A DNA stretch of 64,000 bases from Betaproteobacteria bacterium (GTDB lineage: Bacteria; Pseudomonadota; Gammaproteobacteria; Burkholderiales; SG8-39): assembly GCA_005881575.1 (NCBI GenBank), contig VBCA01000003.1, positions 1 through 64,000 on the forward strand, read 5' to 3'. Both the position numbers and the translations under genes were made by a program. The notes under the pieces are model-generated. The model ran no database searches. It worked only from the letters and a program-made list of their open reading frames with translations, and was not told the DNA's origin. The number at the start of each line of letters is the position of its first letter. The stretch's first letter is position 1. Of this stretch, positions 53,480-64,000 are shown piece after piece.

Positions 53480-54148
53480 TCACGGGAACGCCGGGCAGCC
53501 GCGCGTATCGGAGACCGCCAGGGATGGATCGCACATGCGGACGCTTCCGCCGGCGTTGATGACAAGGCGCAGCGGACGTCTTGCGGCGGGTCCGATCTTC
53601 GTGTTGGTCATGTCGATTTTGTTGATGCTCGGTGTTCCGTCGGCGTTCGCGATGACGTTCCCCAGCGCCGCGAAAGTCACGGTGCTGGCCGCCTGCGGCA
53701 CGGGCGGGGCGGGCGGGGAGGGCACGAACATGGACGTCGCCTGAGCGTTAGGAGAACCTTCGGCGCTGGTGCGCTTTTGGAGAATTCGCCCGGGAGGAGG
53801 AACGGGCTGGCCGCTGTCGGTGGGCGCATCGCACGCGCCGGTGGGATCCGCGAGGCTCACCACCCAGCTCACCGAGACCGGCGTGGTCAGCGAGTCGCTT
53901 GACAAGACGCAACTCGAGCTCAAGTCGGAGACGAGCGCGAAGCGCACCGGGGTGTTGCGGCGCACCGCCTCCCCGCGCGCCACCTGCAAGCCGTTGAGCG
54001 TCGCCTCGGCGGCGGCGCGGATCTGCTGGTTCTGCAGCCATTCGACGAAGCCCGGGGCGCCCAGCCCGATGAGTATGCTCAGGACCGCGAGCGAGATCAT
54101 GACCTCGATGAGGTTGAGGCCGAGCTGCGGGGCGCGCACGCTCAGCAC
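53480..54148 (-). CDS. fimT: GspH/FimT pseudopilin
   Basis: LGLNLIEVMISLAVLSILIGLGAPGFVEWLQNQQIRAAAEATLNGLQVARGEAVRRN. Confidence 0.88.
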   Translation of the reverse strand: MLSVRAPQLGLNLIEVMISLAVLSILIGLGAPGFVEWLQNQQIRAAAEATLNGLQVARGEAVRRNTPVRFALVSDLSSSCVLSSDSLTTPVSVSWVVSLADPTGACDAPTDSGQPVPPPGRILQKRTSAEGSPNAQATSMFVPSPPAPPVPQAASTVTFAALGNVIANADGTPSINKIDMTNTKIGPAARRPLRLVINAGGSVRMCDPSLAVSDTRGCPAFP

Positions 54149-54606
54149 TGGCCGCCCTTCTTGATGGTCCAGCAGTTCGGATTGCTCGTGTACCCGGCTT
54201 GTTCGATCGTCGAGCCCGAAGTCACCGTGGTGGCGCGGACGTTGCCTTCGTTGATCGTGAACCTGAGGCCCGTCATGCTGCCGTCGGTGGCGTCGGCCTG
54301 GATCGTGTAATGGGTTGCATCAGGCACCGTGCAGGTGATGCTGAAACGCGCCAGCGGTGTGTAGGAAATCTGTGTCGGGGTTACAACGGCAGGAAGGGCC
54401 ACACAGCCGCCCGTAGGATACTGACGGTTATCCTGGAAGTACTGCTCCGCCTTGACCCGCATCGCGAGCAGAGCCGAAGTCGCTTCCTGGATCTTGCCGC
54501 GCCTCACGTAATCGGTGTAGTTGGGGAGGGCGATCGCCGCCAGGATCGCGACGATCGCGACCGTGACCATCACTTCAATCAGGGTGAAACCGGTTGGGCG
54601 CTGCAT
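54142..54606 (-). CDS. pilE: Type IV pilin PilE
   Basis: MQRPTGFTLIEVMVTVAIVAILAAIALPNYTDYVRRGKIQEATSALLAMR. Confidence 0.9.
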   Translation of the reverse strand: MQRPTGFTLIEVMVTVAIVAILAAIALPNYTDYVRRGKIQEATSALLAMRVKAEQYFQDNRQYPTGGCVALPAVVTPTQISYTPLARFSITCTVPDATHYTIQADATDGSMTGLRFTINEGNVRATTVTSGSTIEQAGYTSNPNCWTIKKGGQC

Positions 54607-54816
54607 GGGGAACTCCTTTTCTTGCGGCTCAATGATAGGGAACTCGGGGAGTCCGCCGCAAACCTTCCCGACGAGTGGCCGAAATCGGCGTACGTACGGC
54701 AGTTGCGCGGGAATTCTAGCGGAATTAGTTCACGTTCCGGGTCGCGGCTCTCGGGAGAGTTTGATGGATTGGAGCCTGAATTAGACAGGGTCCAAATGCT
54801 GGTCTAGAATGGATTT

Positions 54817-55242
54817 ATGAGAAAAGCGCAACACCGAAATCGCGAAAATATCGCCCAGCTCCTGCGTCGGCATGGAATCACGCCGACGCACCAGCGCATG
54901 GAGATCGCCCACGTTCTGTTCACGCGGCGCGAGCATCTCTCGGCCGATCAGATCCTGAAGCGGGTCAACACCCGCTACGCCGAAACATCGAAGGCGACCG
55001 TCTACAACACGCTGAAACTGTTCCTGGAAAAGAAGCTGATCCGGGAGCTGGTCGTGGATCCGGCCAAAATCGTCTACGACCCGAACACCGAACCGCACCA
55101 TCACCTGTACGATGTCGTGACGGGACGGCTCACCGACGTCTCCGCCGACAATATCCGCGTCGTCGGCCTGCCGGCTTTGCCGCAGGGCACGGTCGCCGAC
55201 GGCGTGGACATCATCATCCGCACGCGCCCGCAATCCCAGTAA
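54817..55242 (+). CDS. Fur-family transcriptional regulator (PerR/Irr-like)
   Basis: LLRRHGITPTHQRMEIAHVLF, HLSADQILKRV, KATVYNTLKLF, EPHHHLYD. Confidence 0.9.
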   Translation: MRKAQHRNRENIAQLLRRHGITPTHQRMEIAHVLFTRREHLSADQILKRVNTRYAETSKATVYNTLKLFLEKKLIRELVVDPAKIVYDPNTEPHHHLYDVVTGRLTDVSADNIRVVGLPALPQGTVADGVDIIIRTRPQSQ

Positions 55243-55325
55243 AACCGGGGACAGACCGCTATTTTCGGCATCTTGAGTCCTGCGCCTTTCGCCGCGAAGG
55301 AAAATGGTGGTCTGTCCCCGGTTTT
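55241..55325. repeat. REP/REPIN-like element with perfect 17-bp inverted repeat
   Basis: AAAACCGGGGACAGACC (55241-55257) and GGTCTGTCCCCGGTTTT (55309-55325), with an inner ATTTTC/GGAAAAT pairing. Confidence 0.85.
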
Positions 55326-55333
55326 GCCGCTGA

Positions 55334-55339
55334 TATAAT
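55334..55339 (+). promoter_or_regulatory. -10 box of tRNA-Thr promoter
   Basis: Exact TATAAT about 30 nt upstream of mature tRNA; its -35 region falls in the right arm of the REP-like repeat. Confidence 0.55.
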
Positions 55340-55369
55340 GCGGGCTCACCCTTCGTGCGCGGGACGCAG

Positions 55370-55445
<76 letters not shown>

Positions 55446-55510
55446 TCCAGGGCTACGAACTACCCGCGCCGATTCTTCCTCCGGCAGCGCACGAGACGGA
55501 GAGAGGCATC

Positions 55511-57043
55511 ATGAAGCTGTTCGGAGTAGGCGCGTCTGATCATCCCATGGCCGATGTGAAGGAGGCCCGGGCGATCCTCGACGCCATTCCCGCGGGCGAC
55601 CCGTTCAAGGTGCTGGAAGATCTGAGTCACTGGCTGGAATCGGTGCGCACCTGGCCCGGCTTCAAACCCGAGCACCGCGCGCAGATCGTGCAGATGGTGG
55701 ACGACGCCGCGCAGCTTCACCTTCGCAAACTCCAGCGGGAGTATGTCTCCTCGCAGCGCCCGTCCAAGTTCCTGGAAAACCGGCTGTGGTCTGTGATACG
55801 CGAATGGCATCGGCAATCCGGGCTCGCGTTCGCGATCTGCATCGACGCGTACGCAACCGGCCAGAAGGGCTGGGAGGACCTGAAACAGAGCGTGCCGCTG
55901 CTCACCGTGCGTGCGCTGCGTGCGCTCGCCGCGCAGATGAAATGGCAGCACATGCGCTACGGTCCCGCGGAGAATTCCCTGTGGGAAATGATCGCAAAGA
56001 TCTACGCGCTCTCCGAGAACCGCAAGTATTCGCAGTCCAAGGCGATCGCGTACCCAGGTTCGCCCGCAGAGACTTCGCCCGAGCAGGAATTCCTCAAGGC
56101 GGTGATGTTTGCGGCCTCGTCGCCTGACAGCTTGCTGCCAGTCGAGATTGAGCTGGTCGAGCGGTTGATCGCGCATCTTGCCGGCTCCTTCAAGCTCACT
56201 ACCAGCCCGCGGCCCGATATCGTCTACTGCTTCGATCTGGCAAATCACGAACCCCCGGTGCGTGCCGCGCATCTGCCGCACCGCGCACCAACGCTCAGGT
56301 TCTTTGCCGCAGGCGGCGCGGTGAAGGAGATCGAGAAGCTCGCTCAGACGGTGAAATCGACCGGGGCGGTGCCTTCGAGCATCGCGCTCGGCGGGAACTA
56401 CGAACCCGAGGTCGTGCTCGACGTTCTCGACCACCTTGCTCTTCACTGGGCGCCCAAGCCGCCGGAGAGGAGGGCACAGCGTCACAGAGTCAAGTCGCGG
56501 CTCACCGTCACCTATGGCTTCGACGGAGTGCGCGCCGCGCTAGACCCCACCGGGGAGGTGCAGTTCGATCCGGGCAAGGTCGAAAGCTGGATCGTCGAGA
56601 ACGTCAGCGCCGGAGGATTCGGAGCGAGCGTGCCGCAAATCAAGGGAGAGTGGCTGAAAATCGGCTGCTTGCTCGGGCTGCAGCCCGAAGGCGGCTCGAA
56701 CTGGCTGGTCGGCGTGATTCGCCGTTTGACGCGCGAATCCCCGCAGCAGGGAACGGTGGGAATCCAGACCTTGGGCCGGGCCGCGCTGCCCGTGCAGGTG
56801 AGGCTGCGGAGCGGGCAGATGGGAATCAGCCGGGACTCGGAAACTGCGATCCTGCTCAATCCGGTCGATTCCGCTCCCGAGGCGCAGCTGCTGCTGCGCG
56901 CCAATGTCCTGCTTGTCGGCCAGAATCTGGAGCTCGAGCGAAACGGGAAGGCCTACCTGCTGCTGCCTACGGGGGATATGGAACGCGGCGACGACTACGC
57001 GCTGGTGCGTTGTCGCCAGATGATCCGCGATACAGGCGAGTAG
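55511..57043 (+). CDS. PilZ-domain-like protein with large N-terminal helical region
   Basis: C-terminal RRAQRHR (RxxxR) ... NVSAGGFGA ([D/N]xSxxG) resembling PilZ c-di-GMP motifs. Confidence 0.65.
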   Translation: MKLFGVGASDHPMADVKEARAILDAIPAGDPFKVLEDLSHWLESVRTWPGFKPEHRAQIVQMVDDAAQLHLRKLQREYVSSQRPSKFLENRLWSVIREWHRQSGLAFAICIDAYATGQKGWEDLKQSVPLLTVRALRALAAQMKWQHMRYGPAENSLWEMIAKIYALSENRKYSQSKAIAYPGSPAETSPEQEFLKAVMFAASSPDSLLPVEIELVERLIAHLAGSFKLTTSPRPDIVYCFDLANHEPPVRAAHLPHRAPTLRFFAAGGAVKEIEKLAQTVKSTGAVPSSIALGGNYEPEVVLDVLDHLALHWAPKPPERRAQRHRVKSRLTVTYGFDGVRAALDPTGEVQFDPGKVESWIVENVSAGGFGASVPQIKGEWLKIGCLLGLQPEGGSNWLVGVIRRLTRESPQQGTVGIQTLGRAALPVQVRLRSGQMGISRDSETAILLNPVDSAPEAQLLLRANVLLVGQNLELERNGKAYLLLPTGDMERGDDYALVRCRQMIRDTGE

Positions 57044-57052
57044 GACCGTCCG

Positions 57053-57724
57053 TCAGGTCCCGGGGCCGAGCACCTTTCCCAGCCAGGCGCTGATATCGGC
57101 GAGCTCCTCCGGGCAGACCGAATGCGGCATCCGGTATTCACGCCATTCCACGGGGTAGCCGAGCGATTGCAAAAGCCCGCGGGACTGTTCGGCTTTGCCG
57201 AGCGGGATGATCGGGTCGTCGCTGCCGTGCGCCATGAAGATCGGGACATTGCGGTTGGCGGCGCTCGCCTCAGGGAGGAGCTTTTCCCCGACCGGCACGT
57301 AGGTGGACAAGGCCATGACTCCGGCGATGCGCTCAGGATGGCGCAAGCCGGTGTGCAGCGCGATCGCGCCGCCCTGCGAGAATCCCGCCAGCACCAACCG
57401 CTCTGCCTTCGTACCGCGCTCCCTTTCCCTGCCGATGAGGGTTTCGATGGATGCTTGCGAGGCCCGCACGCCGCGCTCGTCCTCGCGCCGGTTCGCGCCG
57501 TCGGCGATGTCGTACCATGCGCGCATGCGCATGCCGCCGTTGATCGTCACCGGCCTCACCGGCGCGTGCGGGAATACGAAGCGGATCGCTGTCTTGGGGA
57601 GCCGAAGCTCGGGCACGATCGGCGCGAAGTCGTTGCCGTCCGCGCCCAGCCCGTGGAGCCAGATGATGCTCGCTGTCGGGTTTTTTCCGGTTTCGATTTC
57701 GATTGCGGCCAGCGGCTCGGGCAT
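57053..57724 (-). CDS. Carboxylesterase / phospholipase family alpha/beta hydrolase
   Basis: IIWLHGLGADGNDFAPIVPEL, LAGFSQGGAIALHTGL, MAHGSDDPIIPL. Confidence 0.93.
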   Translation of the reverse strand: MPEPLAAIEIETGKNPTASIIWLHGLGADGNDFAPIVPELRLPKTAIRFVFPHAPVRPVTINGGMRMRAWYDIADGANRREDERGVRASQASIETLIGRERERGTKAERLVLAGFSQGGAIALHTGLRHPERIAGVMALSTYVPVGEKLLPEASAANRNVPIFMAHGSDDPIIPLGKAEQSRGLLQSLGYPVEWREYRMPHSVCPEELADISAWLGKVLGPGT

Positions 57725-57727
57725 GAG

Positions 57728-58324
57728 TCAACTCGCTTTCGGGCGGATCGCCGACTTGGGCCGGAAGGCCTTCACCACTTCCTCGCGCGTCTCGATGTAG
57801 GGCCCGCCGATGAGGTCGATGCAGTAGGGAACGGCGGCGAAGATGCCCGCGACGATTTGCTTTCCGTCCTTGCCTTTCAGGCCTTCGAGCGTTTCGCGGA
57901 TCGATTTGGGCTGGCCGGGGAGGTTGATGATGAGCGAGCGCTTGCGCACCACTGCGATCTGCCGCGAGAGAATCGCGGTGGGAACGAACTCGAGGCTGAT
58001 CCTGCGCATCTGCTCGCCGAATCCCGGCATAATCTTGTCGGCTATCGCGAGCGTGGCCTCGGGCGTGACGTCCCGGGGAGCGGGGCCGGTGCCGCCGGTG
58101 GTGAGCACGAGGTGGCAACCGTGCCGATCGACGAGGTCGAGGAGAGTCGCTTCGATCACGGGTCCCTCGTCGGGAATCAGCCGCGTTTCAGTCCGCCAGG
58201 GGGTCGCGACCGCGCGCGAGAACCATTCCTCGAGCGCCGGAATGCCTTCGTCCTTGTAGACGCCGCTCGAGGCGCGGTCGCTGATCGAAACGAGTCCGAT
58301 CAGCAGCTCTTCATTCGCCGTCAT
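57728..58324 (-). CDS. mog: Molybdopterin adenylyltransferase
   Basis: IGLVSISDRASSGVYKDEGIPALEEW, LVLTTGGTGPAPRDVTPEAT, INLPGQPKSIRETL. Confidence 0.93.
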   Translation of the reverse strand: MTANEELLIGLVSISDRASSGVYKDEGIPALEEWFSRAVATPWRTETRLIPDEGPVIEATLLDLVDRHGCHLVLTTGGTGPAPRDVTPEATLAIADKIMPGFGEQMRRISLEFVPTAILSRQIAVVRKRSLIINLPGQPKSIRETLEGLKGKDGKQIVAGIFAAVPYCIDLIGGPYIETREEVVKAFRPKSAIRPKAS

Positions 58325-58826
58325 CTTCGGGAACCGGTTGCGAATCCGCGATGATATCGCGCAGCGCCCGGAACAGCTCGCGATAGGCTCGCGGCGGGCG
58401 GCCCGCAGTGCGCTCCTCGCGCGCGTTGCGCACGAGCGTGCGCAGACGCTGGGTGTCGACGCCCGGATGGGCATGGACCAGCGTGCCGATCGCGCCGTCG
58501 TTCTCCAGCAACTTCTCGCGCCAGCGCTCGATGCGGTGAACTCGCGCGGTCTCTTCGGCCGAGACCCCGTCCCAGACCTTGAGCTTCTCGCGGATCGGTT
58601 CCGGGTCGACCGCGCGCATGAGCCTCCCGATGTATTGCAGCTGCCGACGCCGCGCCTCGTGCTTGGTCGTGCGCCGAGCAAACTCGACCGCCTCGCGCAG
58701 GTGTTCGGGCAAACCAACCGCCACGAGCTGCTCGGAATTGAGCTCGACCAGGCGCGCGCCTAGCGCCTGCAGCTCGTGCATTTCGCGCTTGCGCTGCGTC
58801 TTGCTGGGTTTTTCTTCGTCCTGCAC
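58311..58826 (-). CDS. yjgA: YjgA/DarP ribosome-associated protein
   Basis: KPSKTQRKREMHELQALGARLVEL, TKHEARRRQLQYIGRLMR. Confidence 0.92.
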   Translation of the reverse strand: MQDEEKPSKTQRKREMHELQALGARLVELNSEQLVAVGLPEHLREAVEFARRTTKHEARRRQLQYIGRLMRAVDPEPIREKLKVWDGVSAEETARVHRIERWREKLLENDGAIGTLVHAHPGVDTQRLRTLVRNAREERTAGRPPRAYRELFRALRDIIADSQPVPEDDGE

Positions 58827-58884
58827 GTTTCCCGGAAGCGGAGATAGGCTGATATATCATAGCGTCTTTCCACGGCGTTCCAGC

Positions 58885-60225
58885 ATGGCTCAAGCCCGCT
58901 TTTCGCACGACATGGCCGCATTGAAGACGATCGCGGCCGACGCTCTGGCGCACGCTGCGCAAAAAGGCGCGGGCGCCTGTGATGCCGAGGCCTCCGACGG
59001 CTACGGCCAGACGGTGACGGTGCGCAAGGGCGAGGTCGAGACGATCGAGTACAACCGCGACAAGAGCCTGGGCGTGACCGTCTACGTCGGCAAACGCAAG
59101 GGCTACGCGAGCACCGCCGATTTCACCGGGCGCGCAATCCGCGACACTGTCGACGCCGCGTTGACGATCGCTCGCTTCACTGCGGAGGACGAAGCCGCAG
59201 GGCTCCCCGATCGGGAGGACCTTGCTCGCGATCCCGGCGACCTCGACCTCTTCCATCCTTGGGATCTGCCCGTCGAGCGTGCGATCGCGATCGCGAAGGC
59301 CTGCGAGGCCGCCGCGTTCCGCCTGGACAAGCGCGTGGTGAACTCCGAGGGCGCCAGCGTCTCCTGCCAGCAGTGGCATTTCGCCCTCGCCAACAGCCAC
59401 GGCTTCCTCGACGGTTTTCCCACGTCGCGGCACACGATCTCCTGCGCGGTGATCGCCGCCGAGGACGGCCGGATGCAGCGCGACGACTGGTACGTATCGC
59501 AGCGTTCGCCGCGGGACTTGGCCGAGCCCGAAGCCGTCGGCGACTACGCCGGGAGGCGCGCGCTCGCACGCTTGAGGAGCCGGAAGATCGGAACGGTCCA
59601 GGCGCCGGTGCTGTTCGAGGCGCCCGTGGCGAACGACTTGCTCGCGACCTTCGTTTCGGCGGTGAGCGGGGGAAACCTCTACCGCAAGGCTTCGTTTCTG
59701 CTCGACAGTCTGGGAAAGGAAGTCTTCGCGCCGATCGTCACGCTGGTCGAGCGGCCGCACCTGCCGCGCGCACCGGCGAGCTCCTGGTTCGACGACGAAG
59801 GCGTCGCGACGCGCAACCGCGACGTGGTGAAGGAGGGCATGCTGCGCGGCTATTTTCTCGGGAGTTATTCCGCGCGCAAGCTCGGCATGAAGACCACAGG
59901 CAGCGCGGGCGGCAATCACAATCTGATCCTGGAGGGCGGCGAGCTCGATCTTCCCGGACTCATCAGGACGATGGGTCGCGGCCTCCTGGTGACCGAGCTG
60001 ATCGGGTTCGGGGTGAATCTCGTCACCGGCGACTACTCGCGCGGCGCGGCGGGCTACTGGGTGGAGGGGGGCGAGATCCGGTACCCCGTGGAGGAAATCA
60101 CCATCGCTGGCAACCTGCGCGAGATGTTCCGCTCCGTCGTGGCGATCGGAAACGACGTGCTTACACGCGGCTCGCGCAGTTGCGGCTCGATCCTGATCGA
60201 GGAAATGACCATCGCCGGAAACTGA
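58885..60225 (+). CDS. pmbA: Metalloprotease PmbA/TldE
   Basis: EASDGYGQTVTVRKGEVETIEYNRDKSLGVTVYVGKRKGYASTADF...TGSAGGNHNLIL. Confidence 0.93.
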   Translation: MAQARFSHDMAALKTIAADALAHAAQKGAGACDAEASDGYGQTVTVRKGEVETIEYNRDKSLGVTVYVGKRKGYASTADFTGRAIRDTVDAALTIARFTAEDEAAGLPDREDLARDPGDLDLFHPWDLPVERAIAIAKACEAAAFRLDKRVVNSEGASVSCQQWHFALANSHGFLDGFPTSRHTISCAVIAAEDGRMQRDDWYVSQRSPRDLAEPEAVGDYAGRRALARLRSRKIGTVQAPVLFEAPVANDLLATFVSAVSGGNLYRKASFLLDSLGKEVFAPIVTLVERPHLPRAPASSWFDDEGVATRNRDVVKEGMLRGYFLGSYSARKLGMKTTGSAGGNHNLILEGGELDLPGLIRTMGRGLLVTELIGFGVNLVTGDYSRGAAGYWVEGGEIRYPVEEITIAGNLREMFRSVVAIGNDVLTRGSRSCGSILIEEMTIAGN

Positions 60226-60286
60226 ACTCTGCGCCCCGGAACGGGAGTTATAATCGGGCGAGCTTTCCATCCTAGGAGGATCAGCC

Positions 60287-61411
<1,125 letters not shown>

Positions 61412-61436
61412 GAAAGCCTGAGTTTCCCGCAAGCTG

Positions 61437-61467
61437 GGAACCCCGCGCTAGGCGGGGGTTCCTTTTT
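61437..61467 (+). terminator. Intrinsic terminator downstream of TRAP solute-binding gene
   Basis: GGAACCCCGC..GCGGGGGTTCC followed by TTTTT. Confidence 0.8.
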
Positions 61468-61488
61468 CCGGCGAGTCTCACGCCGCCG

Positions 61489-63237
61489 CTATTTCTTTTT
61501 CGCTGCCGGTTTCTCGGGGCCGCCGCCCAGTGCGCGCTCGAGAGCTTTTTCCGCCTGTTCCTGTTGGGAGTCCTGGTCGCCAGGCTGATCGGCAGCGCCC
61601 GGTTCCCCCGGCGCCTCCCGCCCCTCGGCAGGCACGTCGATCTGAATATTCCGGATGTCCAACGCCTGCTTTTTCGCGATCCCTCCCGTCACGATGCCGG
61701 GGAACGAGATGATGAGCGCCACCATGACGATCTGGATCAGCACGAAGGGCACCGCGCCCCAATAGATCTGCCCAGTCGTGACCCGCGCCGTCAGCCTGCC
61801 GGTGAGCGTGTCGGTGAAATCCTTGGCAGGCGCCACGCTGCGCAAGTAGAAGAGCGCGAAGCCGAAAGGCGGGTGCATGAACGAGGTCTGCATATTGACC
61901 CCGTAGAGCACGCCGAGCCAGATGAGATCGATGCCGAGCTTCTCCGCGACCGGCCCCAGCAGCGGAATGACGATGAACGACAGCTCGAAGAAATCCAGAA
62001 AGAAGGCCAGCACGAAGATGAGGATGTTGGTGACGATCAGAAAGCCCAGCTGGCCTCCGGGAAGGTTGGTGAGCAGGCTTTCCACCCAGAGGTGTCCGTC
62101 CACGCCGTAGAAGGTGAGGCTGAACACTCGCGCGCCGACCAGGATGAACACGACGAACGCGGTCAGTTTCGCAGTCGTGTCCATCGCCTGCTTCAACAGC
62201 TTGATCGTAAGGCGGCGGCGCGCGAGCGCCATGGCGAGCGCGCCCGACGCGCCCATCGCACCGCCCTCGGTCGGCGTCGCCACGCCGAGGAAAATCGTTC
62301 CGAGCACGAGGAAGATGAGCGCGAGCGGCGGGATCAGCACGAAAGTGACGCGCTCTGCTATGCGGGACAGCAGGCCGAGCTTCGCGAAATGATTGATCAC
62401 CGACGCCGCGAACGCCACGCCGACCCCGACGGCGGTGGACACGACCAGCATCTCGTCGGTGGGCCCGTCCGGCCCGTACTTGTATTTCGCAAAACCGATC
62501 GCGGCGGCCGTGGCGACGAGGACCAGCACGACCAGCGAGCGCGTGCCGCTCGTACCGTCGGGCTCGCGCAGCGTGCGCGCCTCCTGCGGCAGCGCCGGCG
62601 CCCACGCCGGCTTGACCAGCGTGATCCCGAGGGCGTACAGGGCATACAGTCCCGCGAGCGTCAGCCCTGGAATGAAGGCGCCCTCGTACATGTCGCCCAC
62701 CGAGCGGCCGAGCTGGTCGGCCATGATGATGAGCACGAGCGAGGGTGGGATGATCTGCGCGAGCGTGCCCGAGGCGGCGATCACGCCGGTGGCGAAGCGC
62801 CGGTCGTAGCCGTAGCGCAGCATGATCGGCAGCGAAATCAATCCCATGGAAATCACCGAGGCCGCCACCACGCCGGTCGTCGCGGCAAGCAGCGCGCCGA
62901 CGAAGATCACGGCGAACGCGAGGCCGCCGCGCAGCGGTCCGAACACCTGGCCGATGGTGTCGAGCAGGTCCTCGGCCATGCCGCTGCGCTCGAGGATGAG
63001 CCCCATGAAGGTGAAGAACGGCACCGCGAGCAGCGTGTCGTTCGACATGACCGCCCAGATGCGCTGCGGCAGCGCCTGGAAGAGCGTCGGATGCAGCAAT
63101 CCCAGCTCGATTCCCCCCAGCCCGAAAAAGATGCCGATGGCGGCGAGGGAGAAAGCGACCGGGTAGCCGATCAGCAAAAAGATGACGAGCGCCACGAACA
63201 TCAGGGGCGCCATGTTGTGGGTCAGGAATGCGATCAT
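61489..63237 (-). CDS. TRAP transporter large permease (DctM-like)
   Basis: Multi-TM; PFFTFMGLILERSGMAEDLLDTIGQVFGPLRGGLAFAVIFVGALLAATTGVVAASVISMGLISLPIML; ATPTEGGAMGASGAL. Confidence 0.93.
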   Translation of the reverse strand: MIAFLTHNMAPLMFVALVIFLLIGYPVAFSLAAIGIFFGLGGIELGLLHPTLFQALPQRIWAVMSNDTLLAVPFFTFMGLILERSGMAEDLLDTIGQVFGPLRGGLAFAVIFVGALLAATTGVVAASVISMGLISLPIMLRYGYDRRFATGVIAASGTLAQIIPPSLVLIIMADQLGRSVGDMYEGAFIPGLTLAGLYALYALGITLVKPAWAPALPQEARTLREPDGTSGTRSLVVLVLVATAAAIGFAKYKYGPDGPTDEMLVVSTAVGVGVAFAASVINHFAKLGLLSRIAERVTFVLIPPLALIFLVLGTIFLGVATPTEGGAMGASGALAMALARRRLTIKLLKQAMDTTAKLTAFVVFILVGARVFSLTFYGVDGHLWVESLLTNLPGGQLGFLIVTNILIFVLAFFLDFFELSFIVIPLLGPVAEKLGIDLIWLGVLYGVNMQTSFMHPPFGFALFYLRSVAPAKDFTDTLTGRLTARVTTGQIYWGAVPFVLIQIVMVALIISFPGIVTGGIAKKQALDIRNIQIDVPAEGREAPGEPGAADQPGDQDSQQEQAEKALERALGGGPEKPAAKKK

Positions 63238-63824
63238 GCCGAAGCTTCCCGCTGCTTGCGGAGTTCTTCGGCAAGCTGCTCTTCCAGGCTCGGCCCTTCG
63301 TCCTTTTCGGTCGGATCGGGAATCAAGCCGCGCAGATACGCGATTCGCTTGATGAGCTCGGAGAAGCCCTGCAGGACGAGCAGAAAGAAGCCGACCGGGA
63401 CCATGAGCCGTGCCGGCCAGACGGTCAAGCCCCCCGCATTGGTCGAGATTTCATGGCTCCTGTAGGCGTCGATGAAAACGGGCCAGGACAGCCACATGAT
63501 TGTTATCGCCATCGGCAACAGAAACAGCAGCGTGCCGAACACATCGATCCACGCCAGAGCTCGCTTCGACAGGCGCCCGGTGATGACGTCGATGCGCACG
63601 TGCTGGTTGTGCAGGAGCGTATAGCCCGCGCAAAACAGGAACACCGCGGAGAACAAGTACCACTGGATCTCAAGCCAAGCGTTCGAGCTGCGATTGAACG
63701 CGTAGCGGACTACAGCGTTTCCGGCGCTCACCAGCACAGCGACCAGGATCAACCAGTAGATCGTCCGCCCAACGCGCTCGTTCAGCGCATCGATGAGGCG
63801 CGAAACCGACAGCAGGAAGTTCAT
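63234..63824 (-). CDS. TRAP transporter small permease (DctQ-like)
   Basis: 4-TM small permease, NAWLEIQWYLFSAVFLFCAGYTLLHNQHVRIDV. Confidence 0.92.
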   Translation of the reverse strand: MNFLLSVSRLIDALNERVGRTIYWLILVAVLVSAGNAVVRYAFNRSSNAWLEIQWYLFSAVFLFCAGYTLLHNQHVRIDVITGRLSKRALAWIDVFGTLLFLLPMAITIMWLSWPVFIDAYRSHEISTNAGGLTVWPARLMVPVGFFLLVLQGFSELIKRIAYLRGLIPDPTEKDEGPSLEEQLAEELRKQREASA

Positions 63825-64000
63825 TTTCCCTCCCCAGTGGCGTGCGATTGTCCCCTATTGCCCCTCGGTTTGGCAAAGAAGGAGCGGCGGCGTGGACGCC
63901 TCACGGGGTACGGGCAAGATAACGCATTCCCGGGTCTTGCGACCGCGGCGCCACCGTATGGACTTCCTCCGGGCGCCGGAATAAGATCAAAACCGACCGG

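Overview
The window is a chromosomal segment of a high-GC proteobacterium, probably betaproteobacterial judging by gene content and operon order. It is mostly conserved housekeeping and signalling genes. I see no IS element, prophage or CRISPR array.

Left end (1-8.3 kb): a signalling cluster with a HAMP-array hybrid kinase that appears disrupted by an internal deletion, a REC-HK-REC-REC-Hpt hybrid kinase, a small STAS-like protein and a REC-GGDEF diguanylate cyclase.

8.3-16.3 kb: folA and thyA flank a GlrK/QseG/GlrR-type cassette. The cassette is followed by a near-consensus sigma-54 promoter with two upstream GTCG-N8-CGAC sites, which should drive a glycine-zipper / PA2779-like / C39-like peptidase module.

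16.3-46.4 kb: rhodanese, Rieske oxygenase, xseB-ispA-dxs-folE2, a BNR-repeat + ThiS/MoaD-like pair, yajQ, an unusual signal peptidase I block, argD-argF-argG, an Orn/Lys/Arg decarboxylase, rpsT, murJ, and ribF-ileS-lspA-ispH.

46.4-64 kb: a minor pilin operon (pilE-fimT-pilV-pilW-pilX-pilY1), a Fur-family regulator, a 17-bp REP-like inverted repeat, tRNA-Thr(CGT), a PilZ-like protein, mog, yjgA, pmbA and a TRAP transporter.

Most interesting signals: (i) the predicted GlrR/sigma-54 target module, (ii) recurrent -10 boxes placed 6-8 nt before start codons, suggesting leaderless mRNAs, (iii) the broken HAMP hybrid kinase, (iv) tandem beta-repeat inserts in PilY1, and (v) a REP-like hairpin that contains a stop codon and abuts a tRNA promoter. 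All calls come from reading sequence and motifs; no database search was possible.
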